DNA of 64,000 nt from Debaryomyces hansenii CBS767 (GCF_000006445.2 NC_006049.2:806001-870000), one strand, 5' to 3'. Counted from the stretch's first letter, positions 30,301 through 39,449 are shown. The notes: generated from the sequence alone by a model not told the origin. Numbers and translations are program-made.

Positions 30301-30927
30301 ATTATATGGTCCATATCTATCCTTTCTATACTCACCTGTTGATGTAGCACTTAATGACTTTGGATTACTAATAGCTCCATTTGAAAGCCTGCCGTTATAT
30401 GATGATGCTGATAATGATAATGATTTTGAGGATGTGAGTCTCGAATCTCCAGAAGAACCAGTTCTTTCTCCCCTCCAATTATCACCTCTAGAGTTGTAGA
30501 AATTCGATGAATTAGTTGACAGATAGTCCCCACTCTTACCACCAAAATTTCCATAATTCCCGTATCCTGAATAATAAGACCCAGAATTTTGATTATATGA
30601 CGAGTACGCACCCTTAGACGACCCATACGAACCGTAAGAACCTCTATTATCTCGCACATTGGGTCCAAAACTCCGTGATAGTGAATTCGGCCCGCTACTA
30701 CCTCCATATCTTGCTCTTCCAGCACTCGAATAATGCGTTTCAGTAGGCCCCATGCTTCCATCAGTCGCCTTACTTGGTAACTTCGACCTCGTTAGAGACG
30801 ACGATCCTGGTCCTCCTCTTCTAGACGACCCACTATAAAAATTTTTCCTCCTCTGCTTGTTATAATCGTACTCTCCTCTATCGCTATATCGATTGGTAGG
30901 TGGCCCTCTAGACCCAGAGGATGACAT
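27391..30927 (-). CDS. SNT1: Set3 complex subunit Snt1 (SANT-domain, NCoR-like)
   Basis: A 1178-residue nuclear protein with two SANT domains, the scaffold-type subunit of the Set3 histone deacetylase complex and relative of metazoan NCoR/SMRT. SANT1 is at about 655-720 (FSTQEHALFCEGFCMFPKRF, then GGLRTAEDCVVHYYMTKK) and SANT2 at about 900-955 (YWSITEANMFPSLLKEHGTK). The N-terminal 330 residues are very rich in Ser, Gly, Tyr and Arg with repeated YGSYGS-like units, a low-complexity domain. An acidic block (EDDEEDDEDEDMETE) lies near 390. The C-terminus is Pro/Ser/Asn-rich. Size matches Saccharomyces Snt1 (about 1226). Confidence 0.88.
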   Translation of the reverse strand: MSSSGSRGPPTNRYSDRGEYDYNKQRRKNFYSGSSRRGGPGSSSLTRSKLPSKATDGSMGPTETHYSSAGRARYGGSSGPNSLSRSFGPNVRDNRGSYGSYGSSKGAYSSYNQNSGSYYSGYGNYGNFGGKSGDYLSTNSSNFYNSRGDNWRGERTGSSGDSRLTSSKSLSLSASSYNGRLSNGAISNPKSLSATSTGEYRKDRYGPYNQTEPSGSKWKSNYNSGKPTLNSRNSFPSSAGSRSFSAKDRMKGSLSGSSSLVNTGKRGDTYYPSRSSYSANNSSQTFNKSQVDRYSSKVKSSPQLDYYKNRNLSGEDEDNAYNKRTYSDHYSPSPSNDYEQADDTKESEDDYEPDISHHNIAKEIHDEMQNDNHAGENDNEDDEEDDEDEDMETETRENLIERDNNLKYADEQNDENDVKIETEVINPQVNVTPIAKVDLSNEICYPDGCEFPVDRLESDFKNLQAEFEKFSKTDGNYLKYSLAKPIDNLHDYPFFTNNLKLFTRKREKLTINLSHNKRLIQRKKLSLWKDYSRGLDEWELQREKMDQQLKLIHPADDEMKKELDAIDVRIKEDFNIEPTSAKDIPPPPSSNNRRNRRHGDLVTTEAEFQEILQSLGKEQEEDPMIRAQKVSASIPDFILDPIERNVVKFMDSNNIVDDKLQWTTRVKTDFHNNFSTQEHALFCEGFCMFPKRFGAISRHMGGLRTAEDCVVHYYMTKKEVNYKQLVLTFKKKANRKNNRRGKISKSRNVSQNGTPISTPTTETAIENGVLESYNNTPTSTENSTEYYGEEVFTETGRRKRTTAPLFEGNVSEKKKTDSPTEVKTSDSSILLQKKKARKQKKEDTPTTAVNEIVEANADIVPVSVPIPDSNDIELEAKGSEFENIQNSEQNDLESKERRKTISSYWSITEANMFPSLLKEHGTKWTTIADKLTTKSATMVRNYFQRNAERHGWNEVAEKADERLQAKFAAVLNTPSEQNAAQDLIAEKYPIHPSQPPVISTSITPTAAQSAYIPIGTFQHVQSTPQNHSSPSPSLLPPSLGAPTSSINNTPIYSNGSNDSNAYENHGHVLNNSEIKKEMNDKPQHPSAIAAMVTKPVLPHSQLPRSSIMSLLNSDSSPVKPEPPRAVNDLKSLLNSPSSNSLPSLNKYTTPPSGNGLNALLSATTSSNPDGNDDKDKKQ

Positions 30928-31397
30928 GTTACCTATTTATTCTTCTTAGCTGATAGCTTGATGTACTTTATTCACCAATATTCAAATTCGTATAATATAC
31001 TATAGAATAATAAGTATTTCAACTAACCTTTGATATTGAAAGTAAATTCTAATCTAATATTTACTTTAATACTCTTAATAAGTTCCTAGGTTATAATATA
31101 CTTTCTCTAATATCCCATTCCAAATGGATTAGCGAATTATCTCTTTATTATTAACCGCTAACTATAATACTTTCTTTATATATATATAAGCCTATAGTTT
31201 CATTAGAGTGCGCCAGTTAAAGATTTTTTTATTTTTGTGTTACAAAAGTAATTTATGAGTAAGACACTCATTAAGCCAGTATTAAGCAGTTGATGGTTTA
31301 AGAGTAGTAGTAAGAAAACGGTACTACTTTACGAATGAAGTGTAAATTATTATATTAATATATATTAAATGCTCTATTGCGCTTTATAACTCTATAA
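30928..31397. other. Intergenic region between SNT1 and CDC6
   Basis: 470 bp of very AT-rich sequence holding the SNT1 promoter and the CDC6 3' region (both genes on the minus strand). It has AT-dinucleotide runs near 31179-31190. No frame, RNA gene or repeat family is recognised. Confidence 0.4.
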
Positions 31398-32999
31398 TTA
31401 ATTGTTACCATGCAACACCTTCTTCAAAACACCAATGTCACCTATAGATTTTAGTAAATCATCGTAAGGTACGTTGGATTTGATAAACTTGTTACCTATC
31501 TCCATACCTGACTTCATGGATTTTGTTTCGGATAAATTGATGACCGAGCCAGCTTCTAAGGCGCCTATAATTTCCAAGAACTCGCCTTTTTTTAATCTCC
31601 CTAATAATTTATCGACGTTATCAAGAGAATGCTTCACGTAGAAGTCGTAAAAGGAATTGACCGTGAGGTCTTTTTTGGCGGTCGAAGGGAAGGCGAGATT
31701 TATCAGGTGGTTGAATAAACAGCATAATACTGCCTTCTGTAATAGGTTAAGGTTATGCAACTTGGTCAACGAGTTGTCCTTGTATGAGTTTTCACATATC
31801 TTTGCAATGTGGGAAATTAAGACTTTTGGAGCGGTTTGGAAGGTATGTGTTGCAGATGGGTTCGCTTCTCTGACGTTGTGCTCGACCATTTCTATACTTT
31901 TGTAGCATATATCGAACGCTTTACGAAGGTCACCTGTAACTGATGCAGATTTCTTACAACAGAGCTGTATGGCAGCTGGGTGTATAATGGGGATCGAGGA
32001 CATAGGATGTTGATTTTCTTTGGTTGATTCGTCATAGACTAGAGACTTCAATTTGGTTATGATGATGGTTTTGATTTGGTCTGAAGTGTAAGGCATGAAT
32101 TGTAATGATTGGGGGTTTAAACAGTTTCGTTTCAATCTTGGCAAAAACTTGTCGGTAAGATCCAACGCATTCGAAATACCAATAAGTACCAACTTGTTTG
32201 TCAAGATATGAGATTTCTGCTTCGATGCAAAATTAAATAATTGGAATAGTACTTGTTGATCTTTGGTAATTAAGTAATCCATCTCATCAAGCAACAAGAT
32301 TGTGGTGTCGATATCACATTCAGTTGTAAGCAACAGGAATACATCGTCAGCAGTTTTCTTTTTATTGTACGACTTCTTAGGTTGTCCTTCACGCGATTCC
32401 ATAGCACAGAATATCTCGTGGAATACGTTTTCTGGTTTCGAAATGGACATGCAGTTCATCTTCACCAATCTAGTTCTATACAGACCCACCTGTGAGACGT
32501 TAACATTCACGGCTTTTCCAATCTCCTTCATCACATGGTTCAACGATATTTCTATTTGCGCCGTTTTGCCGGTCCCAGGAGGTCCTGATATGTATAAACT
32601 ATCGGAAGTATTGTTGTTAATGTTATCTACGAGAAATCTGTTCAAAAGCTCTGCTTCCTCATCTCTTGTAGTTAAGTGCGTGGTATTGATCCCGTCATTA
32701 TTAGCACTTCTCTGAAATAATGCCTTTGCCTTCGAGTACACAGATGTTCCTTTTCCTTTGGTAGGTGTACTTGGTGGCGTCAAGAAAGTGAGCTTTTTAA
32801 CACCATCATTGCTGGCCTTCAAGTCTTGAGATATGTCAACTACCCTCTCTTTGTCTGGAGTCACCGGTGGAGACTGAAGCATAATATTTGATCTGTCGGA
32901 AAGCACATTATATTTATCAATTGAGCTCTTTCCACCTCTTTTAGCTGATGGAAGCTCAATGTCCTGTAACGCTCTTTTCATCCCACTTCTCACTTGCAT
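31398..32999 (-). CDS. CDC6: Replication licensing ATPase Cdc6
   Basis: A 533-residue AAA+ protein that, with ORC and Cdt1, loads MCM2-7 at replication origins in G1. Walker A GPPGTGKT is at about 139-146, Walker B LLLDEMDYL is near 233-241, and a sensor-1-type stretch LVLIGISNALDLTDK follows. A winged-helix domain ends the protein. The N-terminus contains proline-directed sites typical of CDK control, SPPVTPDK near 43-50 and TPPSTPTK near 74-81, and basic clusters that may serve nuclear import. The promoter carries a MluI cell-cycle box and two Mcm1-type boxes, consistent with M/G1-G1 transcription. Confidence 0.93.
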   Translation of the reverse strand: MQVRSGMKRALQDIELPSAKRGGKSSIDKYNVLSDRSNIMLQSPPVTPDKERVVDISQDLKASNDGVKKLTFLTPPSTPTKGKGTSVYSKAKALFQRSANNDGINTTHLTTRDEEAELLNRFLVDNINNNTSDSLYISGPPGTGKTAQIEISLNHVMKEIGKAVNVNVSQVGLYRTRLVKMNCMSISKPENVFHEIFCAMESREGQPKKSYNKKKTADDVFLLLTTECDIDTTILLLDEMDYLITKDQQVLFQLFNFASKQKSHILTNKLVLIGISNALDLTDKFLPRLKRNCLNPQSLQFMPYTSDQIKTIIITKLKSLVYDESTKENQHPMSSIPIIHPAAIQLCCKKSASVTGDLRKAFDICYKSIEMVEHNVREANPSATHTFQTAPKVLISHIAKICENSYKDNSLTKLHNLNLLQKAVLCCLFNHLINLAFPSTAKKDLTVNSFYDFYVKHSLDNVDKLLGRLKKGEFLEIIGALEAGSVINLSETKSMKSGMEIGNKFIKSNVPYDDLLKSIGDIGVLKKVLHGNN

Positions 33000-33075
33000 T
33001 CTTCTTCAATTGCTTGTGGATCAAATCACTATAATCAAACTGGTCTTCTCCTACTATATATAATTTTCAGGTTCT

Positions 33076-33081
33076 ACGCGT
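33076..33081. promoter_or_regulatory. MluI cell-cycle box (ACGCGT) upstream of CDC6
   Basis: A perfect ACGCGT lies 77 bp upstream of the CDC6 start codon. This is the MCB core bound by MBF (Mbp1/Swi6 type) to drive G1/S genes. Placement in the promoter of a licensing gene makes chance less likely; binding is inferred. Confidence 0.6.
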
Positions 33082-33101
33082 TTCTCGAATGTTAAATTAA
33101 T

Positions 33102-33111
33102 CCTAATTAGG
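33102..33111. promoter_or_regulatory. Mcm1-type box 1 (CCTAATTAGG) upstream of CDC6
   Basis: A perfect 10-bp palindrome of the MADS-box form CC(A/T)6GG, 103 bp upstream of CDC6. In Saccharomyces, CDC6 is an M/G1 gene controlled through Mcm1 in early-cell-cycle boxes, so the same input is likely here. Confidence 0.6.
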
Positions 33112-33148
33112 CAATCTAATTGAAAATCGCGATTTCCGTGTATGACTT

Positions 33149-33158
33149 CCTAAATAGG
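33149..33158. promoter_or_regulatory. Mcm1-type box 2 (CCTAAATAGG) upstream of CDC6
   Basis: A second CC(A/T)6GG box, 47 bp beyond the first and 150 bp upstream of the CDC6 start. Two such boxes together with an MCB form a compact cell-cycle promoter. Confidence 0.55.
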
Positions 33159-33342
33159 CAGTGAATGCATTTCGCATTACCATTGTTGAATTTTAACCAA
33201 TTTTAACCACTTTATCAACATGCTATATGAATGATTCAAATGCTATAAAATGCATTCCGAAGTCGTTTCTCCGTAGCTGGACGGAGGATACCGTTGCTGT
33301 TATGTATGATTGAGCTCCTGGTCTGTTAAAGCTGTGAGGTCA

Positions 33343-33657
33343 CTATTTTTCCATTTCGTTCTCTTCGAATTCCCGCAAGACATTTGTCAATATATCATTC
33401 TTCCTAGTAACCATGTATAAGTCCGCCGGCTTGATAGTGGATCTCCCGGCATGATTTGCGAAAAGCTCTAAGTCCTCTCCAAGGTTTAGAAGCTGATTGT
33501 AGACCAATTCCACAAGCGATGCTACGAAAGTTGGTGTTGCGGAAATTTCTTTGTCAATATTGGTCAAGTCTTGTTCTACCATTTTGGAAACCATCAAGTA
33601 GATGGCGGATTTCAATTGGGACTCGATGTCGGAGTCCACTTGGGTTGTTGGTGCCAT
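33343..33657 (-). CDS. MHF1: CENP-S/Mhf1 histone-fold protein
   Basis: A 104-residue protein that is almost entirely one histone fold. Family residues include LKSAIYLMVSKMVEQD, the long central helix FVASLVELVYNQLLNLGEDLE, and LFANHAGRSTIKPADLYMVT with the conserved HAGR and DL. CENP-S (MHF1) pairs with CENP-X (MHF2) in a tetramer that binds branched DNA with the FANCM/Mph1 helicase and also acts at kinetochores. The short acidic tail EFEENEMEK is also usual. It lies upstream of CDC6 on the same strand and is divergent from DUF1. Confidence 0.9.
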   Translation of the reverse strand: MAPTTQVDSDIESQLKSAIYLMVSKMVEQDLTNIDKEISATPTFVASLVELVYNQLLNLGEDLELFANHAGRSTIKPADLYMVTRKNDILTNVLREFEENEMEK

Positions 33658-34152
33658 TTTTTCGCTTAATCTGACGATATTCTGGGGTTGTTGTTAGCCT
33701 AATCCCGTTTTTCTCTAGCGGCCGAAAATGTCGCTCGTTGTTCTGCCCCGTAAATTATTCCAGGGAATATTTAGATCTCTAGTAACAATAACTGAAGTAT
33801 TATAATTGACGCTTAGAAGTATAAACGATCGTTGTGGAGATCATTTGTGCGTCATTATAACTATAATTATATTTTAGAGGACTTGCATTCGTTGTAAATA
33901 TTATTGAGTTCAATATTTTATTAGTGTTGGGTATTTGATTACTTCCGTTCGAGAAAGATTAAGTTTTTAATAAAGTTGTTCATTAAATATAAACTTTTTA
34001 AGGATTTCAGATATAACTAGAAGTATATTGTATATCTAGTCTGTAAGGGTTATTATTCAGGAGAACGTCCTTAATTTAACTCGTATCAACAATTATTTAG
34101 AAAATAACAAAAACGAACAATAAAGGTATTGATTATTAGATGAACGAATAGT
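33658..34152. other. Divergent promoter region of MHF1 and DUF1
   Basis: 495 bp; GC-richer next to MHF1 and AT-rich toward DUF1. No RNA gene, repeat or additional frame is supported. Confidence 0.4.
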
Positions 34153-37100
34153 ATGAGTTGTAAAATTAAAAAAGGATTATCATACGTGTTGGGAGATTCC
34201 AACGATAACGAGAATCATATTTTGCCTATTAATGCCATTCAATATTCTGCAGTAACAAATAATTTTTACACGGGTGGAAGAGACGGTACGGTGAAAACAT
34301 GGTGTTGTAAGAATGGCTGGGAGCATTCGCGACAGGGTACACCAAGTCAATTCAATTTCAATGAAACCTTTGAAGGTTTGGATAATAGAGATCTAGACAT
34401 TGATCAAGATATAGATGAACGGGTTTTGAAGCTAGAAACTGCTATTTCGTCAAATCCGCTACCATATTGTACTACACAATATGATGATTATAATATTACC
34501 AATAACTATAATATCCACTTTGACTGGATTAATGATTTGAAACTAGTGAATAATGATAGAGACTTAGTTTCATGCTCGTCTGATTTGTCATTAAAATTAA
34601 TCAATTTGCATAATTCTGACTCTTCAGAGAAGGCACATGTCCATAAATTTTCTAATGTTCATACGGATTACATCAAGAAATTATCATATGTTGTACCAGA
34701 GAACACAATAGTTAGTGGTGGGCTAGACGGCAAAGTTGTTCTTTGGGATTTAGGAACGTTAAACCCAATTCAAGAAATTCAGACTCATAGTCTGAACACC
34801 GCATTGCCTAATTCAATTTATTCCTTAGCAAACAATAATTCAAATTTGATCAGTACTGGTGGACCAAGTAATACTATCAATTTATATGATAAGAGATTAC
34901 CAAATAATTCGAACAACATTAAAAAGTTAATCGGTCATCAAGATAACATAAGATGTCTCTTAATGAATGACAATTTTATTTTGAGTGGTTCTTCTGACAC
35001 TACTATCAAATTATGGGATTTGAGGAACTTTAAAGTTTACAAGAATTTTGATATTCATGACGATGCGATTTGGAGTTTGAGTACTTCAATCTCTTCATCA
35101 CCAGGAATAGTAAATCAATGTGATGACTACTATAACACTGATTTCAAGGTATTTTATTCTGGTGATAAAGGTGGTAAAATTGTAAAGACCGATTTATCAT
35201 ATTTGTCGACCAATCTCAAGAAAGAGAACCTGGGGTTTGACACATTCACCGGTTCAGATGACTTGATGGATGAAAAACTAGGAGTATCGACCATTATTGC
35301 AAAGACAAATTCGCCCATAATTTCATTGTGTTGTGAAACAGACGTTCAACCAAACTCCATTCTTTCTTCAACCACACTTTTAGCATCCACTGAGCTGTCA
35401 TTAAATAGATATGTTATTCCGGATACTGATCAATTATCCAAATATCAGTATTCTAGAAATTGCTTAGACTATATTTTGAATCATGACAATCAGGTAAATG
35501 ATGAACTAACTTCAGGATTGGGTGAAGTTGCTGGCGAACCAAATGATCTAAATTCTGACTTTTATGATATTGTAAGTCATTTGTCTATCGACACAAATAA
35601 TTTCGACATTCAATCTTCATTTTCGGGTAATAATTATCCCTTATCAATACATAATGTCGAGAATACTAATGAAGTAGTCGATATTAATGACTATCATTCC
35701 ATGTTCCTCAATACTGATGGTGGACCGTCAATGGAGTACGTTAATACATATAAGGAAGGTTTGTCAAGTAAGGATGCCATGGCTAATGAGACTACCATTG
35801 ATAATACCCCTGTTGAAATACTATTAAATCCAATTCCATCTGAACAAGTAACCCAAGTTCCATTTAATAAGGAACCATATAATAAATTTCCGTTAACTCG
35901 AAAAAGTATCATTGCGAAAAGGCTATTCAATAATAGAAGACACATACTTGTATTATATTTGAACGGAGATTTGAAAATTTGGGATATATTTGCCTGTGCA
36001 GAGATCAAGACATTTCCTTATGAATCTTCAACATCTACTGAATTAACAAAAGATTTAATAGAAAATAGACTGAAAGAAATGGAGAATATTTTTCGTAAAT
36101 ACCAAACCGAGGATACTTTAAATACGTGGTGTGAGGTGGATATCAAATCTGGAAAGCTTTTGGTTACCTTAAAGGAATCTATGTTTAACAATGTAGAAAT
36201 CTACTATGACGAGTTATGCAAGGCTTATCCTTATTTATCTTACAAACATCCCGACAGTATCGAAGCTTTAAAAAATAACGAAGTTAAACCCTCTATTGAT
36301 GATAGATTGCCCCTTGCAAAGATCTTGATAAACTCATTGTTTCATCAATATGCCATCTATGAATGGGGGTTTGACAATCTATTGCGGGAAGAATTAAAGG
36401 CATACAAAAGAGATAATCGGAAAATCCCTCTTTCATCGTCGTATGAAAGGTTCACAAATGATCGCTCAGTTGCTATAACTAGCAACTCATCAGCTTCAAA
36501 CGCAAGTTCTATGGATGGATCGAGTTTAAATAATACAGCCAAAAGAATAAAAATGTTCACTAAGAAGCCATCTAAGAATAATATTTATCAAGACGACCGT
36601 CAAACGCTCGCGTCTATTAGCTCTGCTGCTAGCAGCGTAACCGAATATCCTATTAGCATAAATGATTCAACTCTCATGTCAAATTTTATTAACAGTGATG
36701 GCCTTGTATCGATATCACAAGATTCATCGAATGAAGATTCAATAATGAGCATGTTACAATATAACAAAAAAAGATACTGGGAAAAGTATGCTTCGTTTGG
36801 TATCAACAGAACAGTCGACTCTATACTCAGAATATATTCAAACGATCCTAAGTATAGCATGCCAGAAGACAACAATGAGTATAAACCACTTTTTTACCCT
36901 CATAGACTTCCTTCGAATTTGCTAATCATAATATTTGAACACTCACCTGAATTGGGTAACATGAGGGACTTGTGTAGCTTTCATCTAGAGGACCTCACCA
37001 GGCTTCAGGACAATTCAAGCACTAATGAGCCTTTGGTTAACGACTTGAGGAACCACTTGCCCGTGTGGATAGGCAAACCTGTTTTATACAGCAAGTTCCC

Positions 37101-37461
37101 TGTCAAGGAGAATCCTAAGATTGAATTCAAGCTACAAGAAGTTGACTACACCTTATTACCACCTAGTACGACAATTGGAGGAAAATCACAGAAAAAAATT
37201 AAACGCTTACCAATGAGCGACAGCATAATTAAATTGACATCGCACAATATGTTACGAGTTCTGAAGATCTTAACCTATATCGCCGAACGCTTTGACGGTC
37301 GTACCCCAGAAATGAAAGATCTAAAGAATCCATCGGAGTGGTTGGTTCTTGAATGCAAGGGTCAAGAATTGCCTTACAATTTTACTCTACAAACAATTAA
37401 AACAAAAATTTGGAAAAGCAGTTCCGAAATAGAATTGAGATTTAGAAGAAAGTATGATTAG
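34153..37461 (+). CDS. DUF1: WD40 deubiquitinase cofactor Duf1 (WDR48/UAF1 family)
   Basis: A 1102-residue protein. The first 350 residues hold WD40 repeats in the order seen in human WDR48/UAF1: INAIQYSAVTNNFYTGGRDG, FDWINDLKLV, HTDYIKKLSYV, IVSGGLDGKVVLWDL, SIYSLANNNSNLISTGG, GHQDNIRCLLM, LSGSSDTTIKLWDLRN, HDDAIWSLS and YSGDKGGKI. A further blade (NRRHILVLYLNGDLKIWDI) follows near 595, then a C-terminal DUF3337-like region ending with the ubiquitin-like segment MLRVLKILTYIAERFDG. WDR48 proteins activate USP deubiquitinases. Saccharomyces Duf1 (about 1116 residues) has the same layout. Long Asn/Asp/Ser-rich insertions separate the domains. Confidence 0.85.
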   Translation: MSCKIKKGLSYVLGDSNDNENHILPINAIQYSAVTNNFYTGGRDGTVKTWCCKNGWEHSRQGTPSQFNFNETFEGLDNRDLDIDQDIDERVLKLETAISSNPLPYCTTQYDDYNITNNYNIHFDWINDLKLVNNDRDLVSCSSDLSLKLINLHNSDSSEKAHVHKFSNVHTDYIKKLSYVVPENTIVSGGLDGKVVLWDLGTLNPIQEIQTHSLNTALPNSIYSLANNNSNLISTGGPSNTINLYDKRLPNNSNNIKKLIGHQDNIRCLLMNDNFILSGSSDTTIKLWDLRNFKVYKNFDIHDDAIWSLSTSISSSPGIVNQCDDYYNTDFKVFYSGDKGGKIVKTDLSYLSTNLKKENLGFDTFTGSDDLMDEKLGVSTIIAKTNSPIISLCCETDVQPNSILSSTTLLASTELSLNRYVIPDTDQLSKYQYSRNCLDYILNHDNQVNDELTSGLGEVAGEPNDLNSDFYDIVSHLSIDTNNFDIQSSFSGNNYPLSIHNVENTNEVVDINDYHSMFLNTDGGPSMEYVNTYKEGLSSKDAMANETTIDNTPVEILLNPIPSEQVTQVPFNKEPYNKFPLTRKSIIAKRLFNNRRHILVLYLNGDLKIWDIFACAEIKTFPYESSTSTELTKDLIENRLKEMENIFRKYQTEDTLNTWCEVDIKSGKLLVTLKESMFNNVEIYYDELCKAYPYLSYKHPDSIEALKNNEVKPSIDDRLPLAKILINSLFHQYAIYEWGFDNLLREELKAYKRDNRKIPLSSSYERFTNDRSVAITSNSSASNASSMDGSSLNNTAKRIKMFTKKPSKNNIYQDDRQTLASISSAASSVTEYPISINDSTLMSNFINSDGLVSISQDSSNEDSIMSMLQYNKKRYWEKYASFGINRTVDSILRIYSNDPKYSMPEDNNEYKPLFYPHRLPSNLLIIIFEHSPELGNMRDLCSFHLEDLTRLQDNSSTNEPLVNDLRNHLPVWIGKPVLYSKFPVKENPKIEFKLQEVDYTLLPPSTTIGGKSQKKIKRLPMSDSIIKLTSHNMLRVLKILTYIAERFDGRTPEMKDLKNPSEWLVLECKGQELPYNFTLQTIKTKIWKSSSEIELRFRRKYD

Positions 37462-37547
37462 GCATATATTCCCTAGGATTATGCTCTACATAGACTCTTT
37501 ATAATTACATATAATCATATAATCTATGAATGTCTACTATGATATCA

Positions 37548-37557
37548 ATCACGTGAC
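37548..37557. promoter_or_regulatory. E-box ATCACGTGAC upstream of RPB5
   Basis: A CACGTG core in the extended Cbf1 context RTCACGTGAC, 118 bp upstream of the RPB5 ATG and followed by a T8 run. Such sites with a neighbouring poly(dT) tract are common promoter elements in yeasts. Use by Cbf1 is inferred. Confidence 0.4.
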
Positions 37558-37674
37558 ATGATTTTTTTTTCACGAAATTTGATGAACTGAAAATAGGCCA
37601 TCTAGTATACACCTAGTATATTAGAGGTAAGGTTTCGTACTACATAAATATAAAATCTGTATCAACTATAAAAC

Positions 37675-38382
37675 ATGGAAGACACTGATAGAACCATCTC
37701 CCGTTTATGGAGATCATTTAAAACCGTCAAGGAAATGGTCAGGGACAGAGTATGTACACAAGATTAATTTGTTTGTATTGAATTCGTAAAGAAGTATACT
37801 AATATAAACTAGGGATACTACATCACACAAGAAGAAATCGATATGTCATTAGCTGAATTCAGATCCAGGATTTGTGATAGTATGAACGTTCCACAAAGAA
37901 AGTTGATGTGTTTCCAAGCAAACCCAACTGCTGAATCATTGGAAAAATTTCCAGATTTAGGATCATTATGGGTTGAATTCTGTGACGAGGCTTCCGTTGG
38001 TATTAAGACCATGAGAAATTTCTGTATCCACATCAGTGAAAAGAACTTCAGTACAGGGATCTTTATTTACCAATCATCCATCACCCCTAGTGCCAACAAG
38101 TTGATTCCTACCGTTTCACCAGCATCGATTGAGACTTTCCAGGAAGGTGATTTAGTAGTTAACATCACACATCACGATTTGGTTCCAAAGCATATCAAGT
38201 TAGCCAGAGACGAAAAGAAAGAATTATTAGAAAGATATAGATTGAAGGAATCACAATTGCCTAGAATTCAAAGAGAAGATCCAGTCGGTCGGTACTTGGG
38301 ATTGAAAAGAGGTGAAGTAGTCAAAATCATTAGGAGATCCGAAACCTCGGGTCGTTATGCTTCCTATAGAATTTGTTTGTAA
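37675..38382 (+). CDS. RPB5: RNA polymerase I/II/III shared subunit Rpb5 (ABC27), one intron
   Basis: Joined exons 37675-37749 and 37813-38382 encode 214 residues, one less than Saccharomyces Rpb5. Exon 1 gives [20 protein letters not shown]; exon 2 continues [16 protein letters not shown]. The N-terminal jaw domain occupies residues 1-140. The C-terminal archaeal RpoH-like assembly domain includes [38 protein letters not shown] and [16 protein letters not shown], nearly invariant in eukaryotes. It is the shared subunit contacting downstream DNA. Without splicing, the frame would start only at an internal Met. It is convergent with RIB7, 115 bp apart. Confidence 0.96.
37750..37812 (+). other. 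Spliceosomal intron in RPB5 (63 nt)
   Basis: The donor GTATGT is at 37750-37755, the branch-point TACTAAT (one change from TACTAAC) at 37797-37803 and the acceptor TAG at 37810-37812. Removal joins codon 25 (AGA) to GGA TAC TAC in frame and restores the conserved Rpb5 N-terminus. Confidence 0.93.
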
Positions 38383-38497
38383 GGTTATGTGCCTATCTTA
38401 ATTGTTTTTATCATCGTTACTTTAATTTGGTTCAGAGAATAATTTGAATAGCATTAAGTAGTTTTGTAATATAGTTTTATTCGTAAAGTATCTGTAT

Positions 38498-39241
38498 CTA
38501 TGTAAGTCTGGCGCATAATACGCTATCCTGTATTCCTTGCCACCATTTGACGTCAATTAAGCCAGCATGTCCCGAAGGGCTTACTTCAACTCCATCTTTA
38601 CCCAAGAATACAGGGCCTATTGTAATAATCAAACTATCAATAATCTTACTATAAACCAACAAGTCATTGATTATACTTGCACCTCCTTCAACCATGATAG
38701 ATTTGATACCCAATTGAAACAATTTTTTCAATATAATATTCCAATTCCCAACCTTGTCCGCATTGCGAAGTAAGGGAAGCCTGACAAATGCACCATCCTG
38801 CTTATCTAGAACTTCAACATCTTCATTTCTCGGTGTCACGGTTTCATCAATTAGGATGAAAGGGGCTAATCCTTTATTATTATCACATACAGAACGCAAT
38901 TGGGATTTATGATATGCCCATTTTCCGGTAGGATCTAAGATAATGGGTCTCGGTGTAGAAATATTCCCATCTTCAGCTTCAAAACGACAATTTAATTTTG
39001 GATCATCGGCTAACACAGTACCTATTCCCACCATTATACCGTCATGCTTCGAACGAATATAATGTGTCATTGTTTTAGTTTCAAGGTGTGATATTTTGGT
39101 TTGTTCACCAGGTTTAGCAGCTATGCGAGAATCTAACGACTGTGCATATGTAAGCGTTACAAACGGTCTGTTGGAGCATGGCCTTGGGAGGTACTCCTCG
39201 AGAAATGGCCTCAATGATGGTGTGAGCGGCAAAAGGGACAT
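38498..39241 (-). CDS. RIB7: Diaminohydroxyphosphoribosylaminopyrimidine reductase (riboflavin pathway)
   Basis: A 247-residue enzyme of the RibD-C/Rib7 reductase family that reduces the ribosylaminopyrimidine phosphate intermediate with NADPH in the fungal riboflavin pathway. Family features are FVTLTYAQSLDSRIA near the start (substrate loop), KHDGIMVGIGTVLADDPKLNCR, RPIILDPTGKW and the Gly-rich IKSIMVEGGASIINDLL. Length matches Saccharomyces Rib7 (244). I choose the ATG at 39241; the frame is open further but lacks another ATG. The start MSLLPLTPSLRPFLEEYLP also fits the family. Confidence 0.93.
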   Translation of the reverse strand: MSLLPLTPSLRPFLEEYLPRPCSNRPFVTLTYAQSLDSRIAAKPGEQTKISHLETKTMTHYIRSKHDGIMVGIGTVLADDPKLNCRFEAEDGNISTPRPIILDPTGKWAYHKSQLRSVCDNNKGLAPFILIDETVTPRNEDVEVLDKQDGAFVRLPLLRNADKVGNWNIILKKLFQLGIKSIMVEGGASIINDLLVYSKIIDSLIITIGPVFLGKDGVEVSPSGHAGLIDVKWWQGIQDSVLCARLT

Positions 39242-39449
39242 ATATGCTAGAAGTCTTATCAAATTCGAGAATATGCCATAAACTTCAAATTGATCTCCGA
39301 TCGATTTTCGATGCGGTCGAAGTACAAGCGAATTAGAGTACTTGAAATTTGGCTTACTATTCCAGCCTACGTCTACGTCTTAGGATTTATGTCGTCATAG
39401 CCTGTTAGCCAGGCCCTTATCATTGTCATTAATCGTGCTCTATATATAT

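Larger units (their letters stand above)
33000..33342. other. CDC6 promoter region
   Basis: 343 bp between the MHF1 stop and the CDC6 ATG. Besides the cell-cycle elements listed separately, it has an exact tandem duplication of ATTTTAACCA at 33190-33209. No gene is seen. Confidence 0.5.
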
